This document shows, one piece after another, positions 1 through 9,499 of a stretch of 64,000 nt of DNA. The first letter of the stretch is position 1, and each line of letters starts with the position of its first letter. The stretch is from Avena insularis (Eukaryota; Streptophyta; Magnoliopsida; Poales; Poaceae), in the NCBI GenBank assembly GCA_023614405.1, contig CM042685.1, forward strand, positions 91,378,684-91,442,683, read 5' to 3'. The notes beneath the pieces are model-generated. The model had not been told where the DNA came from and searched no databases. It saw only the letters and a program-made list of their open reading frames with translations. The position numbers and the translations under genes were made by a program.

Positions 1-110
1 AGGCGATGGCACATTAGGTTACTCGAAGAGGGCGCAGCCTCCGAGTGTTTCGAGTGCGAGTTAAAGAAGAAACCAGCTCTAAGTAGAGGGAAAACTTAGC
101 TTTGTTGGTT
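1..110 (-). repeat. 3' UTR remnant of the left Gypsy unit
   Basis: This stretch is nearly identical to about 6053-6157, where the same sequence lies in the 3' UTR of the neighbouring unit. It contains the GC-rich block (CTCGG-GGCTGCGCCC on the minus strand) that resembles the PPT-proximal repeats at 4818-5500. Its junction with the RT remnant lies near 105-115. Confidence 0.75.
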
Positions 111-690
111 TTTATGACTATGTCGTCGACATAGACTTGGACGTTGCGACCGATCTGGTCCTTGAGGCAGACCTGCATGCATCGCTAGTACGTGGCACCC
201 GCGTTCTTTAGCCCGAAGGGCATTGTGTTGTAGCAGTATACTCCGAACGGTGTGATGAACGCCGTTTTCTCTTGATCTTCGACCTTGAGTCGAATCTGGT
301 TATAGCCTGAGTAGGCAACGAGGAAGGAGAGTTTCTCACAACCTGCAGTCGAATCGATGATCTGCTCGATCTGAGGAAGAGGGAAGTGGTCCTTAGGGCA
401 GTGTTTATTTAGTGACGTGAAGTCCACGCACATCCGCAGGATGTCCGTGTCCTTCTTCGGGACCATCACCGTGTTTGCCAGCCACTCGCTTTCCTTGATT
501 TCCCGGATGAAGTCTGCTGCGAGTAATCTGTTGATCTCCTTGCCGATAGCTTCGGCTCGTGGCTCCGGCGTCTTCGGATGGACTGCTGACGCTTGGTGTC
601 CGGAAGACATTGAGTGCGTGTTTCGGCGAATTCCCTGGGAACTCCTGGCATGTCCGCAGGACACCAGGCGAAGATTTCCCAGCGCTCACG
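106..690 (-). pseudogene. Truncated Ty3/Gypsy reverse transcriptase (left unit)
   Basis: The minus-strand frame gives the N-terminal half of a retrotransposon RT. Visible motifs are WLANTVMVPKK, a CVDFTSLNKHCPKDHFPLP block, TPFGVYCYNTMPFGLKNAG and, after a premature TAG at about 186-188, the catalytic YVDDIVIK box near 115-140. The longest open stretch is 185-664. Immediately past the YVDD box the reading changes into 3' UTR sequence, so thumb, RNase H and integrase are absent. The usual RT-RNase H-integrase block is well over 700 residues, and only about 190 are left. Neighbouring frames upstream carry protease and gag of the same element. It is certainly dead, having both a nonsense codon and a 3' deletion. 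Confidence 0.85.
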
Positions 691-1640
691 GAGGAATTCG
701 ACGAGCGTGCCTTCCTATGCGGTGCCGAGGTCGTTGGCGATCAGCGCCGTCTTGGAGGCATCCGTTGGATGGACCTGCACTTTTTTGGTGTTGATGGTGG
801 AGTCGAAAGACATGTCGTGCGTTCGCTTTGGATCGGGGTAGCCCATTGTCCGTCACCTCACGGAGCCTTACAAGCTCGTCTTGCATGCCGAAGATCGGGA
901 AATCCTGTCGCATTGGTCCGATCGGTGAAGCTCCGTGGACTGTGATGACGCCTTGGTCTGGCATCTTGAGTAGTAGGTATGCGTAGTGTGGGACGGCCAG
1001 GAACCTTGCGAATGCTACACGCCCTAGGATGGCGTGGTATTGCGACGCTACCCACCACCACTTCAATTCTAGGCGCTCTGCCGAAAGTTGTCCGGCTTCA
1101 AGATGACGTCGAGCCCTATTTTGCCGGGGAAGATGCCCTTCCTCGACAATGCCGGAACGTTGTGTCGATTGTTCCAGTGCTACATTGCGGGATCCGCATA
1201 GCTGCTAGAGTGCTTAAGAACATTAGGTTGATGCCGCCGCCGCCCATGAAGACGCGACTCATCTCAAGCCTCCGATTTGCGCCTCGATGCAGAGCAGCAT
1301 GACTGGGCGAGGATCTGGCAAGGTGATCCGTGCGAGTGAATGTGATGCAGGACTCCGATCCGCTGAGGTACTCGAGGATTGCGGCGGAGTTGCCACCAAG
1401 TTCATTTGTCGGGTGATTTTCTTACGCACCCTGTTGGTGGGCGCCCTTCGGATCATATTTAGTGCTCCTTTGGTGGGGGTATGCGATCCGGCGTTGTTTT
1501 GCTGGTGCGATTGGTTGATTTGGGCCTCAATAGGCGGCGGTGGAGGAGCTCCGTGTGCTATTTCACTGGGCGCAGCGTTCAACGCAGGAATTGGAGCTTG
1601 TTGCCTCATCGCACCATGCCTTCGCTGAGTTTCGAACTCG
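690..1640 (-). pseudogene. Degenerate retroviral-type aspartic protease and linker (left unit)
   Basis: Between the gag and RT remnants the minus strand keeps scattered protease-RT linker wording in several frames. HAILGRVAFARFLAVPHYAYL (in the 686-1066 frame) corresponds to the conserved linker that follows the protease in Tat-type elements. At about 1210-1262 a frame reads MSRVFMGGGGINLMFLS, which aligns with the protease active-site region. There the usual catalytic aspartate (D-G-G/S) is missing and only a glycine run remains. At least one stop and several frameshifts separate these pieces. The family normally cleaves the Gag-Pol polyprotein; this copy cannot. Confidence 0.7.
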
Positions 1641-3690
1641 CGATCCTTGAGCATGTGGCTAGCTTTCTTTTTCCATCTTGTTTGTCGATGTAGAAGTGGA
1701 TGGGTATAGACCCGAAAGTTTGTCGAATGCGAGGGTCCGTTGTCGCGATCGCTGGCGTTACGACAGCGCGTTGGTCGTCGTTGTCGCGAAGTTTCCGCTG
1801 CGGTATCCTCCGCCGCTATGGCTGTTGTCGTGGGCGGTCGGTGTAGCCGGCTGCGACCATGTCGGGTCTGTCGCGGTCTCGTGAGACGCGATCTCCTCTT
1901 GCTGCGGCGTTCGCGTCTTCGCCGTAGTCGTCCTCTTCATCTCGATTGCGCGCTGGATGCAATCTTCGCCGCCTAACTGTTGGCGATTTCCATGAGGTGG
2001 TCGAGTGTCTTGGGCTTTACACGCCCAAGTTCCTCCTTGAAGTCTGGGCGCTTGACGCCGTCCCGGAAGGCATCGATGGCCCTTTCTTCGGAGATGTGTG
2101 TTGCAGAGTTCTTGGTTGTAGACTAGCGTAGTATGTACGAGCGGATAGATTCACCCGTTCTCTGAGTGCAGGCTCGCAACTCTTCGATTGAGGCGGGTCT
2201 CTTGCTGGTGCCTTTGAAATTTCGAGCTCCTCCCAGCTTCGGATGGATCCTGATGATAGGCTGCTAAGCCAAACCCGCGCCCGTCACCGCGGTGAAGGCA
2301 TTGCATGGCGTTTCTTTGTTGCCTCCGTGAAGCTTGACGGATGATGATGATCGAGCCAGGACTTTGGATCTTGCGTGCCGTTGAACTTCGGAGTATCCGA
2401 AGGAAGCTTGAAGTTGCGTGACATCTGTGTTCGCCGAACGGATCTGCTGAAGCATCGAGCCCCGCAGAGTTCTCCTTCGTCTTCATCCATCTCAGATTCA
2501 GACGAGCATGCACGTTTAGCACGTGCTTTGTCGATCTTGCGCTGTGTAAGCTTGTCTCTGGCGTCGTAGTCGCGTTTATGGCGGTGCGAGCTCTTCTTCC
2601 TTCGAGGAAGATCGTGTTCCTCTTCATCTTCGGATGAGGGAGTGGGGCTCCGGTCGCGCCTGGCCGGAGCTTTCTTCTTTGGCTCCGTAGGAGCGTCTTC
2701 GTGGAGCGCAGCTCCGATTAGTCCTAGTCCGGTGAGTGCGGACCTATGCATGGCCCTTTTCGGGTCCCCCTCCGGAGGTGTGTGAGCCGCGAGATACGCA
2801 GTGGCTGCCATGATCGCAGCTTGTGGCGTCTTCGGGATGATGTTGCCGTCGGCGTCCATATCCATGAACGATGTGTGGAGAGTTCGGGCCACGTCACGCC
2901 GCTCCTTCGGGTCCATGTTTTCCACCCGAGAGCGGTGCTTCCCCTGTTTCCGTTTCCGCTTTGGGCCGGGTGCCATGGCGGAGAGCGCAGCTCGTAGCGC
3001 ACTGGACTCGGAGGCTGCTTGCTTGCGTTTGTCGAGCGTCTCCTGCATCTTGACTTGTTTCTTGTGCTCCTCGATGAGGAGGTAGTGGTATGCCATCAGT
3101 AGGTCATGTGAGGAGTCCAGAGGTAGGACTATTTCGCCTGCGACGGCGCGGCGTGCTTCGACCCATCCTTCTTTGCTAAGTTGGATGAGGTGGCCCCTGT
3201 TTTCCCCGTTTTCGCCGTTTCCCCCATTTTCGCCGTTTCCGTCCTGCGGGTTGGGGTTGGGCGGCGGGTTAGGCGTTTCCTCGTCGGTTTGGATGACTGT
3301 GGCGCATAGATATCGCCTGCAGATTGGTTGGCTGCTGCCGCAGCTTTCGGATCCGGAACCGTAGGTCCCTTCATCCGAAGGTGGATCGCACAGATCGGAG
3401 TTGCAGCAGCTGCTGCTGTAGAACTCATCTGTTGATGGTGACTTGCGTAGCACGGGGTGTGGAGTCCACGAAGCGGGCCTGATTGATGGCACGGGCACCC
3501 GCTCAGGGAGGCGGAGGGTGCCAGTTTGTCCCACCTGGAAGCAAAAGCTCCCGAACAAGATTTCGAGTCCGTCGCCTACGGGCTCGAAATCCTTCATGGT
3601 GGCCGGCGAGTGGGCGGTGAAGTCGAAAGCGCCGAAGAGGAGGTGATTCTTCGTCGCCGCGGAGTTGTAGATTGATCGGGTCAGAACCAT
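1640..3690 (-). pseudogene. Ty3/Gypsy gag remnant (left unit)
   Basis: I chose the ATG at 3690 (MVLTRSIYNS), 28 nt inside the PBS, although the open frame continues upstream into the LTR. The frame runs open to 2284, then continues in other frames to about 1640. It has a proline/asparagine-rich N-terminal part (NPPPNPNPQDGNG), a basic serine/acidic middle (PSSEDEEEHDLPRRKKSSHR), and the retrotransposon-gag start KFNGTQDPKSWLD near 2370. Beyond this, wording such as KLHGGNKET and AAYHQDP in the adjacent frame marks a frameshift. No zinc knuckle is readable. The product would be the structural Gag of the particle, and the frameshifts make it a pseudogene. Confidence 0.8.
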
Positions 3691-3717
3691 CACGACCGCA
3701 CAATCAGTAGCCCCAAT

Positions 3718-3734
3718 TCCCACAGACGGCGCCA
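3718..3734 (-). other. Primer-binding site, left Gypsy unit
   Basis: The minus strand reads TGGCGCCGTCTGTGGGA, two bases (AT) downstream of the LTR end ...CCTCGTCA. TGGCGCC is complementary to a 3' tRNA end of GGCGCCA, as in tRNA-Asp, but only the first seven or so bases support that choice. The same 17-mer recurs at 6353-6369. Confidence 0.75.
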
Positions 3735-3736
3735 AT

Positions 3737-4278
3737 TGACGAGGTTTGATCTCGTCAATGCCCATTGTTATGGACTTGGGTTTTGGAGAAGATGGGGATG
3801 CTGGAGATCGTGGCACGGTTAACAGACAAGCAACCAGGGGACACGAGATTTACCTGTGTTCGCACCCGGAGGGAAAACCCTACTCCTGCTTGTCTGCTCT
3901 TTGATTACGGCGGAACCGAAGGTTACAGGGTGCGCAGATTCGATCTGGCGTGGATGCGTGTGCGAAAGTATGAGTCGAGAGATCTAGGTCTATTGTGGGA
4001 TGGAGAGATTAGGTCGTGTGTGTAGTCGTGCCCTCCTCGTTGGACCCTCCTAGCCTTTATATATGGGGAGGCTAGGTCTCGGGTGCCAATACGAGTAGGT
4101 TACAAGTTGTATTCAAACTCTAGTCTTGAGGTATCCTTGTCTTGTGCGCTTTGGAGTCCGTGTCCATATGTGCTTCGTGCAGCCGAAACGTCTTGGGCGT
4201 CTTGGACCCTGGCAGGTCGTCGAGTGGGCCTTCCATCGGGCTGGACCAAGTATGCTAACATAGGGCATATCCATGTCA
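3737..4278 (-). repeat. Shared middle LTR of the Tat-type array (542 bp)
   Basis: Bounded by TGACGAGG at 3737 and CCATGTCA at 4278, giving inverted termini TGAC/GTCA. It matches 6372-6871 over its whole length, with one insertion of a few dozen bases near 4000-4030. A TATATATGG-like AT box occurs near 4056-4064 and 6664-6672. The LTR serves as the 5' LTR for the unit to its left (PBS adjacent) and the 3' LTR for the unit to its right (PPT adjacent). Confidence 0.85.
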
Positions 4279-4291
4279 ATAGCCCCTGAGT
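4279..4291 (-). other. Polypurine tract, right Gypsy unit
   Basis: The minus strand reads ACTCAGGGGCTAT directly before the LTR start TGACATGG. A G-run followed by CTA(C/T) right at the LTR is a common PPT arrangement in grass Tat-type elements. Confidence 0.6.
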
Positions 4292-6156
4292 GATCAGTCG
4301 AATCGTAGATTCGGCTGAGGACTCTTCCATCCTTTGGGAGCAGTTATATGTTAATAGTATATGTGTGTAGGGATTGTTGATGCGTGTGCCTGACTCACCC
4401 GACGGATCGTGGTCGATTAAGCATCTTAGGACGAAACAACACGATCTTCTTCAGGTTCGGGTCCCTTAACCCGGACCTGGAACATATGCTGGCGTAATTC
4501 AACTCAGGCCGCGGAGGACTTATAGGAGTGGAATTCCAGTGATTTTAATTGGTGTACCCAACGCGTCCGTCGGGATTTTTCATCGTACCTGCTGGTACGG
4601 ATTCATACTAGCAGAGCGCAGTCAGGTGCGTTGCCAGGCCATCAGATGATATTTGTAGGTCTTATCTTTGTGTTGCAGACACAGCATCCGAATGTTTGTC
4701 ACCGCGGAGGTGCTTCGGGTGGCCAAGGAGATTTGTTGCTCACTTAGCGTTTTTGTTGGGGCAGAGTTGCCAAAAAAAATTTGCGTGCTGATCCGGAAGA
4801 TCGCAGTCGAAGATTTCATAGGGTGCGCGACCAGCGCTCCCTATGGGAGTAGCCCCCGAGTGTCTGTTCGAGTCGTAGACTCGAGCGGAGACTTTAGTGC
4901 AAGCATTGCTCAGTTGTTTAGTCCGTAGGACTCGAAAATTTTCGGATGCTTAAATCCTTCCTCCCTATGGGAGTAGCCCCCGAGTCCGTAGTGGAGTCGT
5001 AAACTCGACGTAGGACTTAGAGAAATAATTTTGTCCTCATTTGTCTGTTGAGTGCGCGGCCAGCGCTCCTGATAGGAGTAGCCCCCAAGTGTCTGTTCGA
5101 GTCGTAGACTCGAGCAGAGGCTTTAATTCAGACGTTGTCCAGCTTCAGGTCCATAGGACACAAATTTTTCGGATGCTTGAATCCATGCTCCACATGGGAG
5201 TAGCCCCCGAGTCCGTAGTGGAGTCGTAGACTCGACGTAGGACTCGAAGAATAGCTTTGCAGTTTGATATCTTGATTATTCTTCGGGTGCGCGGCCAGCG
5301 CTCCAGTTTGGAGTAGCCCCCGAGTGTCTGGCGGAGTCGTAGACTCGGGCAGAGACTCGAGTCTTGTATTGTGTAGTTGTAGTCGGCAATCTGCATGCAT
5401 CATTGACCGGAAGTACATCGGGTGCGCGACCAGCGCTCCTGATAGGAGTAGCCCCCGAGTGTCTAGTCGAGTCGCAGACTCGAGTGGAGACTCATGCGAG
5501 GACAAATCACTGACCCGGAAGTGCATCGAGTCAGCATCTCATGCATAAGGAGCCAAGAATCGATGATGCAGTCGGAGTTGACGTGGCGGAGTCGTGCGGC
5601 GTTTTAGCCGGAAGGACTCGACGTTGCGGATGAAGTCAACACCGTTGCTTCTGTCGGGTGAGCGACCAATGTCGTGTCTTCGTAGCATCAAGCGATGCAA
5701 CCATCCAAGGAGGGACTCGACTCGGGTCTTGATTGTATGGCGTAGCCAGCTCTTTTGTCGACTCCTGTTGGAGGACCTAAGAGAATAGCTCGACGCGGTC
5801 GGTGTCCTTGTAAGCTGCAGAAAACATAAAGAATTGTAAAGTACTTGTATCTTGGAAAGAACATTTGCCTGTCGGCTTGTATAGTAAGATTCTAGTGCCG
5901 ATCGACATACACCTTTGTAATATGCTAGGCCTTTTCGTTAGCCTGATTACCCTTAGTCTCAGTACCTTGCCGAGGCACTCGGAGTTCAAGGATTCGACGA
6001 TCAGGCAGAATCAGCTACTCGGGCTGTCGCGTTCGAGGTGCTCGAGTGCGTGGAGCCGATGGCACATTAGGTTACTCGAAGAGGGCGCAGCCCCCGAGTG
6101 TTTCGAGTGCGAGTTAAAATTGAAATCAGCTCTAAGTAGAGGGAAACTTAGGTTTG
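4292..6156 (-). repeat. 3' UTR with alternating tandem repeats carrying PPT-like cores
   Basis: At least six units share a core GAGTAGCCCCCGAGT followed by GAGTCGTAGACTCGA (plus strand), at about 4818-4900, 4959-5030, 5052-5130, 5182-5260, 5285-5360 and 5417-5500. In the first four units two types alternate. One carries GTGCGCG(A/G)CCAGCGCTCC before the core and GTGTCTG after it; the other lacks the former and has GTCCGTAGTGGAG. The last two units are both of the first type. On the element strand each core reads ACTCGGGGGCTACTC, resembling the PPT. No credible coding capacity was seen; short frames here are chance openings. Confidence 0.75.
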
Positions 6157-6352
6157 TTTGTTGTTGTGGCGAAGTTGACGCGGTAGCGGGTCACACAACG
6201 GACGTAGTCAACGCGGCGGACCACGGTCATAGAAGCGACGGGTTCCTGGGGTCGATGGCGACAACGAGCTCTGCATCCGAAGATTGCCGCGGTCGAAAAT
6301 CGCCGCAGATCGCTGGAGCCGAAGACCGCAGCTGGTCGCCGGAGTCGAAGGA
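6157..6352 (-). pseudogene. Leader/gag start remnant, right Gypsy unit
   Basis: Only about 200 bp separate the PBS from the 3' UTR in this unit. The minus frame runs out of the LTR (MGIDDIKPRQLAPSVG, shared with the left unit) and then diverges into about 45 residues of serine/arginine-rich sequence before a stop. No capsid, nucleocapsid or pol sequence is left, so essentially the entire coding region was deleted. Confidence 0.6.
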
Positions 6353-6369
6353 TCCCACAGACGGCGCCA
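6353..6369 (-). other. Primer-binding site, right Gypsy unit
   Basis: Same 17-mer as at 3718-3734, again two bases inside the LTR end. It fixes the orientation of the unit and shows that 6372-6871 is its 5' LTR. Confidence 0.75.
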
Positions 6370-6371
6370 AT

Positions 6372-6871
6372 TGACGAGGTTTGATATCGTCAATGCCCAT
6401 TGTTATGGACTTGGGTTTTGGAGAAGATGGGGATGCTGGAGATCGTGGCACGGTTAACATACAAGCAACCAGGGGACACGAGATTTACCCAGGTTCAGGC
6501 CCCCGGAGGGAAAACCCTACTCCTGCTTGTCTGCTCTTTGATTACGGCGGAACCGAAGGTTACAGGGTGCGCAGATTCGATCTGGTGTGGATGCGTGTGC
6601 GAAAGTATGAGTCGAGAGATCTAGGTCTATTATGGGATACCCCTCGTTGGACCCTCCTAGCCTTTATATATGGGGAGGCTAGGTCTCAGGTACCGACACG
6701 AGTAGGTTACAAGTTGTATTCAAACTCTAGTCTTGCTCTCCAAGGATCCGAAAACGTCATGGGCCTTGGCCACCCGAAAATCTTCATGGGCCAGCGTATG
6801 TCTGCCGTGGGCCTTTCTTGGGCTGGACTAGGTATGCTGAAGTTACATACCCATAGGGTATAACCATGTCA
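6372..6871 (-). repeat. Rightmost LTR of the Tat-type array (500 bp)
   Basis: Starts TGACGAGG and ends CCATGTCA as does the LTR at 3737-4278. The flank immediately to the right is CTTAT, which would be one copy of the target-site duplication. The partner copy lies outside the window, so the duplication cannot be verified. Confidence 0.85.
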
Positions 6872-7137
6872 CTTATATTCAATGATTTTTAAGAATGCAT
6901 ACTTTTCAAACCTTCAAATGACTGGTATGGAGCTTGCTTTCTATGTCCATGGCCCTAGAGTTAATTGCCTGATTGTGAGTGTAGAAGATTAGAAAGCATA
7001 TTTCTCTGATCTTCATTTGTGTAGAAGATTAGAAGACAGACACAAAGCAATATGCTGAATCATTCTTATTAGCCACTGAATCATCAAAAGTAAGGACAGA
7101 AAACTCTTCTGGTAAGTGCATTGTTGTTCAGATTAGA

Positions 7138-7383
7138 TTAGTTTGATGCATGCATGGAACTCTTCTGAAATGCACTCAGTATATCAGTAGGATCTAGGCC
7201 ACACGCATCCACTGCATTCACCATTTGAAAGTAGCAGAGATTACCAACAGGGATCTTCAAGTAACTACCAATCCTAACTTCCCGTTGTGCCAAGAAATGT
7301 GGCGTTGCTAATCTTCCATCCGTATAACCTAGAGAATAAGCGGGCCGCTTCCCCATGTTGCAGATCCAGCTGGTGACACCCAT
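7138..7383 (-). pseudogene. Gene-like fragment, possibly a captured exon
   Basis: The 81-residue minus frame contains the dense, non-repetitive stretches RPAYSLGYTDGRLATPHF and EVRIGSYLKIPVGNL. These read like a conserved cellular enzyme rather than a transposon. By eye they recall the large C-terminal half of the DNA polymerase epsilon catalytic subunit, but this is a recollection of style, not an alignment. The remaining part (FQMVNAVDACGLDPTDILSAF) is less distinctive, and a GGTAAT donor-like site in PVGNL could mark an exon end. No flanking exons were seen. A gene fragment captured by a transposon, or a decayed host gene, would both fit. Confidence 0.3.
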
Positions 7384-7923
7384 TCAGTACTATCAGCTTT
7401 ATGCATGGTATTTGAACTTTTTTATGAATGACAGTAGGAGAGCTGTTGTTTTCATTGCAATTGCATGAGCAGAGTTACAAGATTTTGAGGTAGGCCTAAA
7501 AAAAGATCAACCTGTATTTGAACATTTTTGACAACATGCCCGACAGAAATGTAGAATACCTTTTTTTAATCTTACAAGAGCTCTATGCTCCTTATGAATA
7601 TGGAGTTGTGGTTCCTTCCACCATGCCGGTGCCAGTCCTGGTCCTACTTGTCGGCGTGTGGTTGCTTTATTTATTTTTACTCAGATTGCCTACCTTGCTT
7701 CTACTGGCACCCTGCCTCGACGAAGGATCAACCCATTTGACCAACGCTCTTGACATGCGACCCATTCATGGCCTCCTGACTCGGCGAATCCACATAGGAA
7801 ATATCTACCATTGGTGCTTGGTTTTATGAGCATGAGATAGCGTAAGTTCCTTGATCCAAAAGAAATAGCGATTAGCGATAGCGGATGTAAGAAAGAACAT
7901 GGATGATAAACGACAGCATACTA

Positions 7924-8007
7924 CTATTTCTATTTCTAAATATAAGACCTCTTGGGAGGCCATTTGAAACTAAACTACCAGAATGTCTTACATTTAGAAG
8001 GAAATAG
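7924..8007. mobile_element. Short Stowaway-like MITE (about 84 bp)
   Basis: The ends are inverted: CTATTTCTATTTCTAAATAT at the left, and the reverse complement of the right end reads CTATTTCCTTCTAAATGTAA. The TTCTAAATATAAG wording is typical of grass Stowaway MITEs. A TA dinucleotide precedes the left end, but the right flank is AA, so the TA duplication is not perfect. Confidence 0.6.
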
Positions 8008-8547
8008 AAAAAAAGGAAAAAACCTAGGCAGTATTCACGTTTGCTAAGGCAAACTCAAGGCAGCTTTGCTGAGGTTAACACCAGGCGACTAACATGTGCG
8101 TGAATAAAATTTCATATGTGCGGGTTGGAACGCGTGGTATCTCCTGATGCCGTTTCGCACGACAAAAATCCTCACATCACACCAAGCTCAAAGATTGGCT
8201 TAGCCGTTATTTTGGTAGCAGTTCTTCAGCTTTACTCTATCCAATCTCAGGTTGATTCTTCTTTTCCGAGTTTACTATGCTTGCATATATCACTCACTTC
8301 TGATATATTCGTGTTCTACACTGCTACTGAATTCAGCCAAAATATTTGGTGACATTTTTGTGTAAATGGTCAACCTTCACCTAAGCAACCATCTAATTCA
8401 AAAGGATCTAGAGAAACCAATTGAAAATCAATGTTCTAAATGCAAGCAAAATATCCAGGAAGACCGAGTGACATGATATATATACACATAATAGAAAATG
8501 CATATAGCAGAAAACGGCACGACAAAGCGCGCCAGGTCCATCTAGTG

Positions 8548-8832
8548 TAAATAATATTGTATATAAATAATAATGTATGGAAATAATATTATATAGAAAT
8601 ATATATATAGAAATATGTATATAGAAATATTTTGTATGGAAATATTATTGCATTTAAATATTATTTTTCTTAGAAATAATTATTGCATAGAAAGTATTAT
8701 TGCATTTAAATATTTGTGTATAGAAATATTATTACACAAATATTTAAATGCAAAAATATTTTCTATGTGATAATTATTTCTATGCAATAATATTCCCATA
8801 CAAAATATTTCTATATACAATATTTTCTATGC
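8548..8832. repeat. AT-rich foldback (near-palindrome, arms about 100 bp)
   Basis: Left arm 8617-8720 and right arm 8734-8818 are reverse complements with few mismatches, separated by about 13 bases. The innermost stem is GCATTTAAATATTTGTGTA at 8702-8720, pairing exactly with 8733-8751. Within each arm the word TAGAAATATT or close variants repeats, so local slippage may have built it. No terminal CACTA or TA signature was found to classify it. Confidence 0.7.
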
Positions 8833-9024
8833 TGAATGTGATGCGCATTTTAAAAATAAGAAACCCGAGCCTGCTCCATTATACACCGAGAAGCAAAAAA
8901 GGTATGCACTTGATTTTCTGAACACAAAATTACAATATGAGTTGGACCATAAGACATATGACTATCTACGCACACTTCAGAAGGAATTGGCGAAGAGAAA
9001 ATCAAGCAAAAGTGCAAGCGGGAG

Positions 9025-9298
9025 TGTGAGACCCTGGCGCATGGCTCAATAGGATTGATAGGAAACCCATACCAACAAGTTGCACCTTCTTTTCCGGAAG
9101 CTCATTCGAAAAGAACTCTAAGGTTAAGCGTGCTTGGTCTAGAGCAATTCTAGGATGGGTGACCGATCCGGAAGTGCGCACGAGTGAGGACAAAGTCTTG
9201 TGAAAAAAGACTAGTGTTGGTCTGTGCGGTTAGTCTAGAGATCCTATTGAGCTGCCAGAAGTGACAGCCGTCGGTCCGGAGAGACCGGGGGTGTTACA
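9025..9298 (+). repeat. Cassandra 5' LTR
   Basis: 274 bp, TG...CA bounded. Compared with the 3' LTR it lacks about 12 bases (GGTAACCAGG region) and has a short A-run change near 9205. Confidence 0.9.
9068..9174 (+). other. 5S-rRNA-like segment in Cassandra 5' LTR
   Basis: CATACCA, GAACTC, GGTTAAGCGTGCTTGG and GGATGGGTGACC occur in the same order as in plant 5S rRNA. They cover the internal promoter (A box and C box) needed for RNA polymerase III. It is not a real 5S gene: the second quarter has diverged and there is no tandem 5S array. Confidence 0.85.
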
Positions 9299-9301
9299 AG
9301 T

Positions 9302-9313
9302 TGGTATCAGAGC
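9302..9313 (+). other. Cassandra primer-binding site
   Basis: TGGTATCAGAGC, complementary to the 3' end of initiator tRNA-Met, three bases after the LTR end. Confidence 0.85.
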
Positions 9314-9499
9314 TGACCCTCGCGGTTAAACGGGCGTGTCTTGGTCGATGGCGGACATATGGGCGCATGGCGCGTGTGGCCCAGAGTGGACACGGCATGG
9401 CACATGTGCCGGCACTGGACGCACAGACTTGTGCCAAGAGGGGACGTTCCTGACTTGTGGTTGATCGACGAGGATGTCGATCTTCTAAGGGTGGGTGTA

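Larger units (their letters stand above)
1..6871 (-). mobile_element. Tandem array of two internally deleted Ty3/Gypsy elements (Tat/OTA type), truncated by window start
   Basis: On the minus strand the order is LTR (6372-6871), PBS, short gag-leader remnant, repetitive 3' UTR, PPT, shared LTR (3737-4278), PBS, gag, damaged protease, truncated RT, then 3' UTR (1-110) running off the window. The two complete LTRs match along their length and share the termini TGAC...GTCA on the plus strand. Sequence 1-110 matches about 6053-6157, so the same 3' UTR occurs in both units. The non-chromoviral assignment rests on RT wording (MPFGLKNAGATY, YVDD) and a PBS starting TGGCGCC. Both internal regions are defective, so the array cannot move on its own. 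Confidence 0.85.
6872..8547. other. Low-information intergenic DNA
   Basis: Apart from the gene-like fragment at 7138-7383 and the small foldback at 7924-8007, I recognise nothing here. Short open frames (for example 7518-7829 and 8116-8352 on the plus strand) show no family wording and look like chance openings in AT-rich DNA. Confidence 0.5.

Noticed and set aside
2284..3816. Intact 510-codon gene starting at 3816
   Set aside because: The first 40 codons read through the LTR and PBS, and the rest is gag ending in a frameshift. It is a retrotransposon pseudogene.
9068..9174. 5S rRNA gene
   Set aside because: Only parts match 5S rRNA, and it sits in a Cassandra LTR with a second copy in the partner LTR. 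It is not part of a 5S tandem array.
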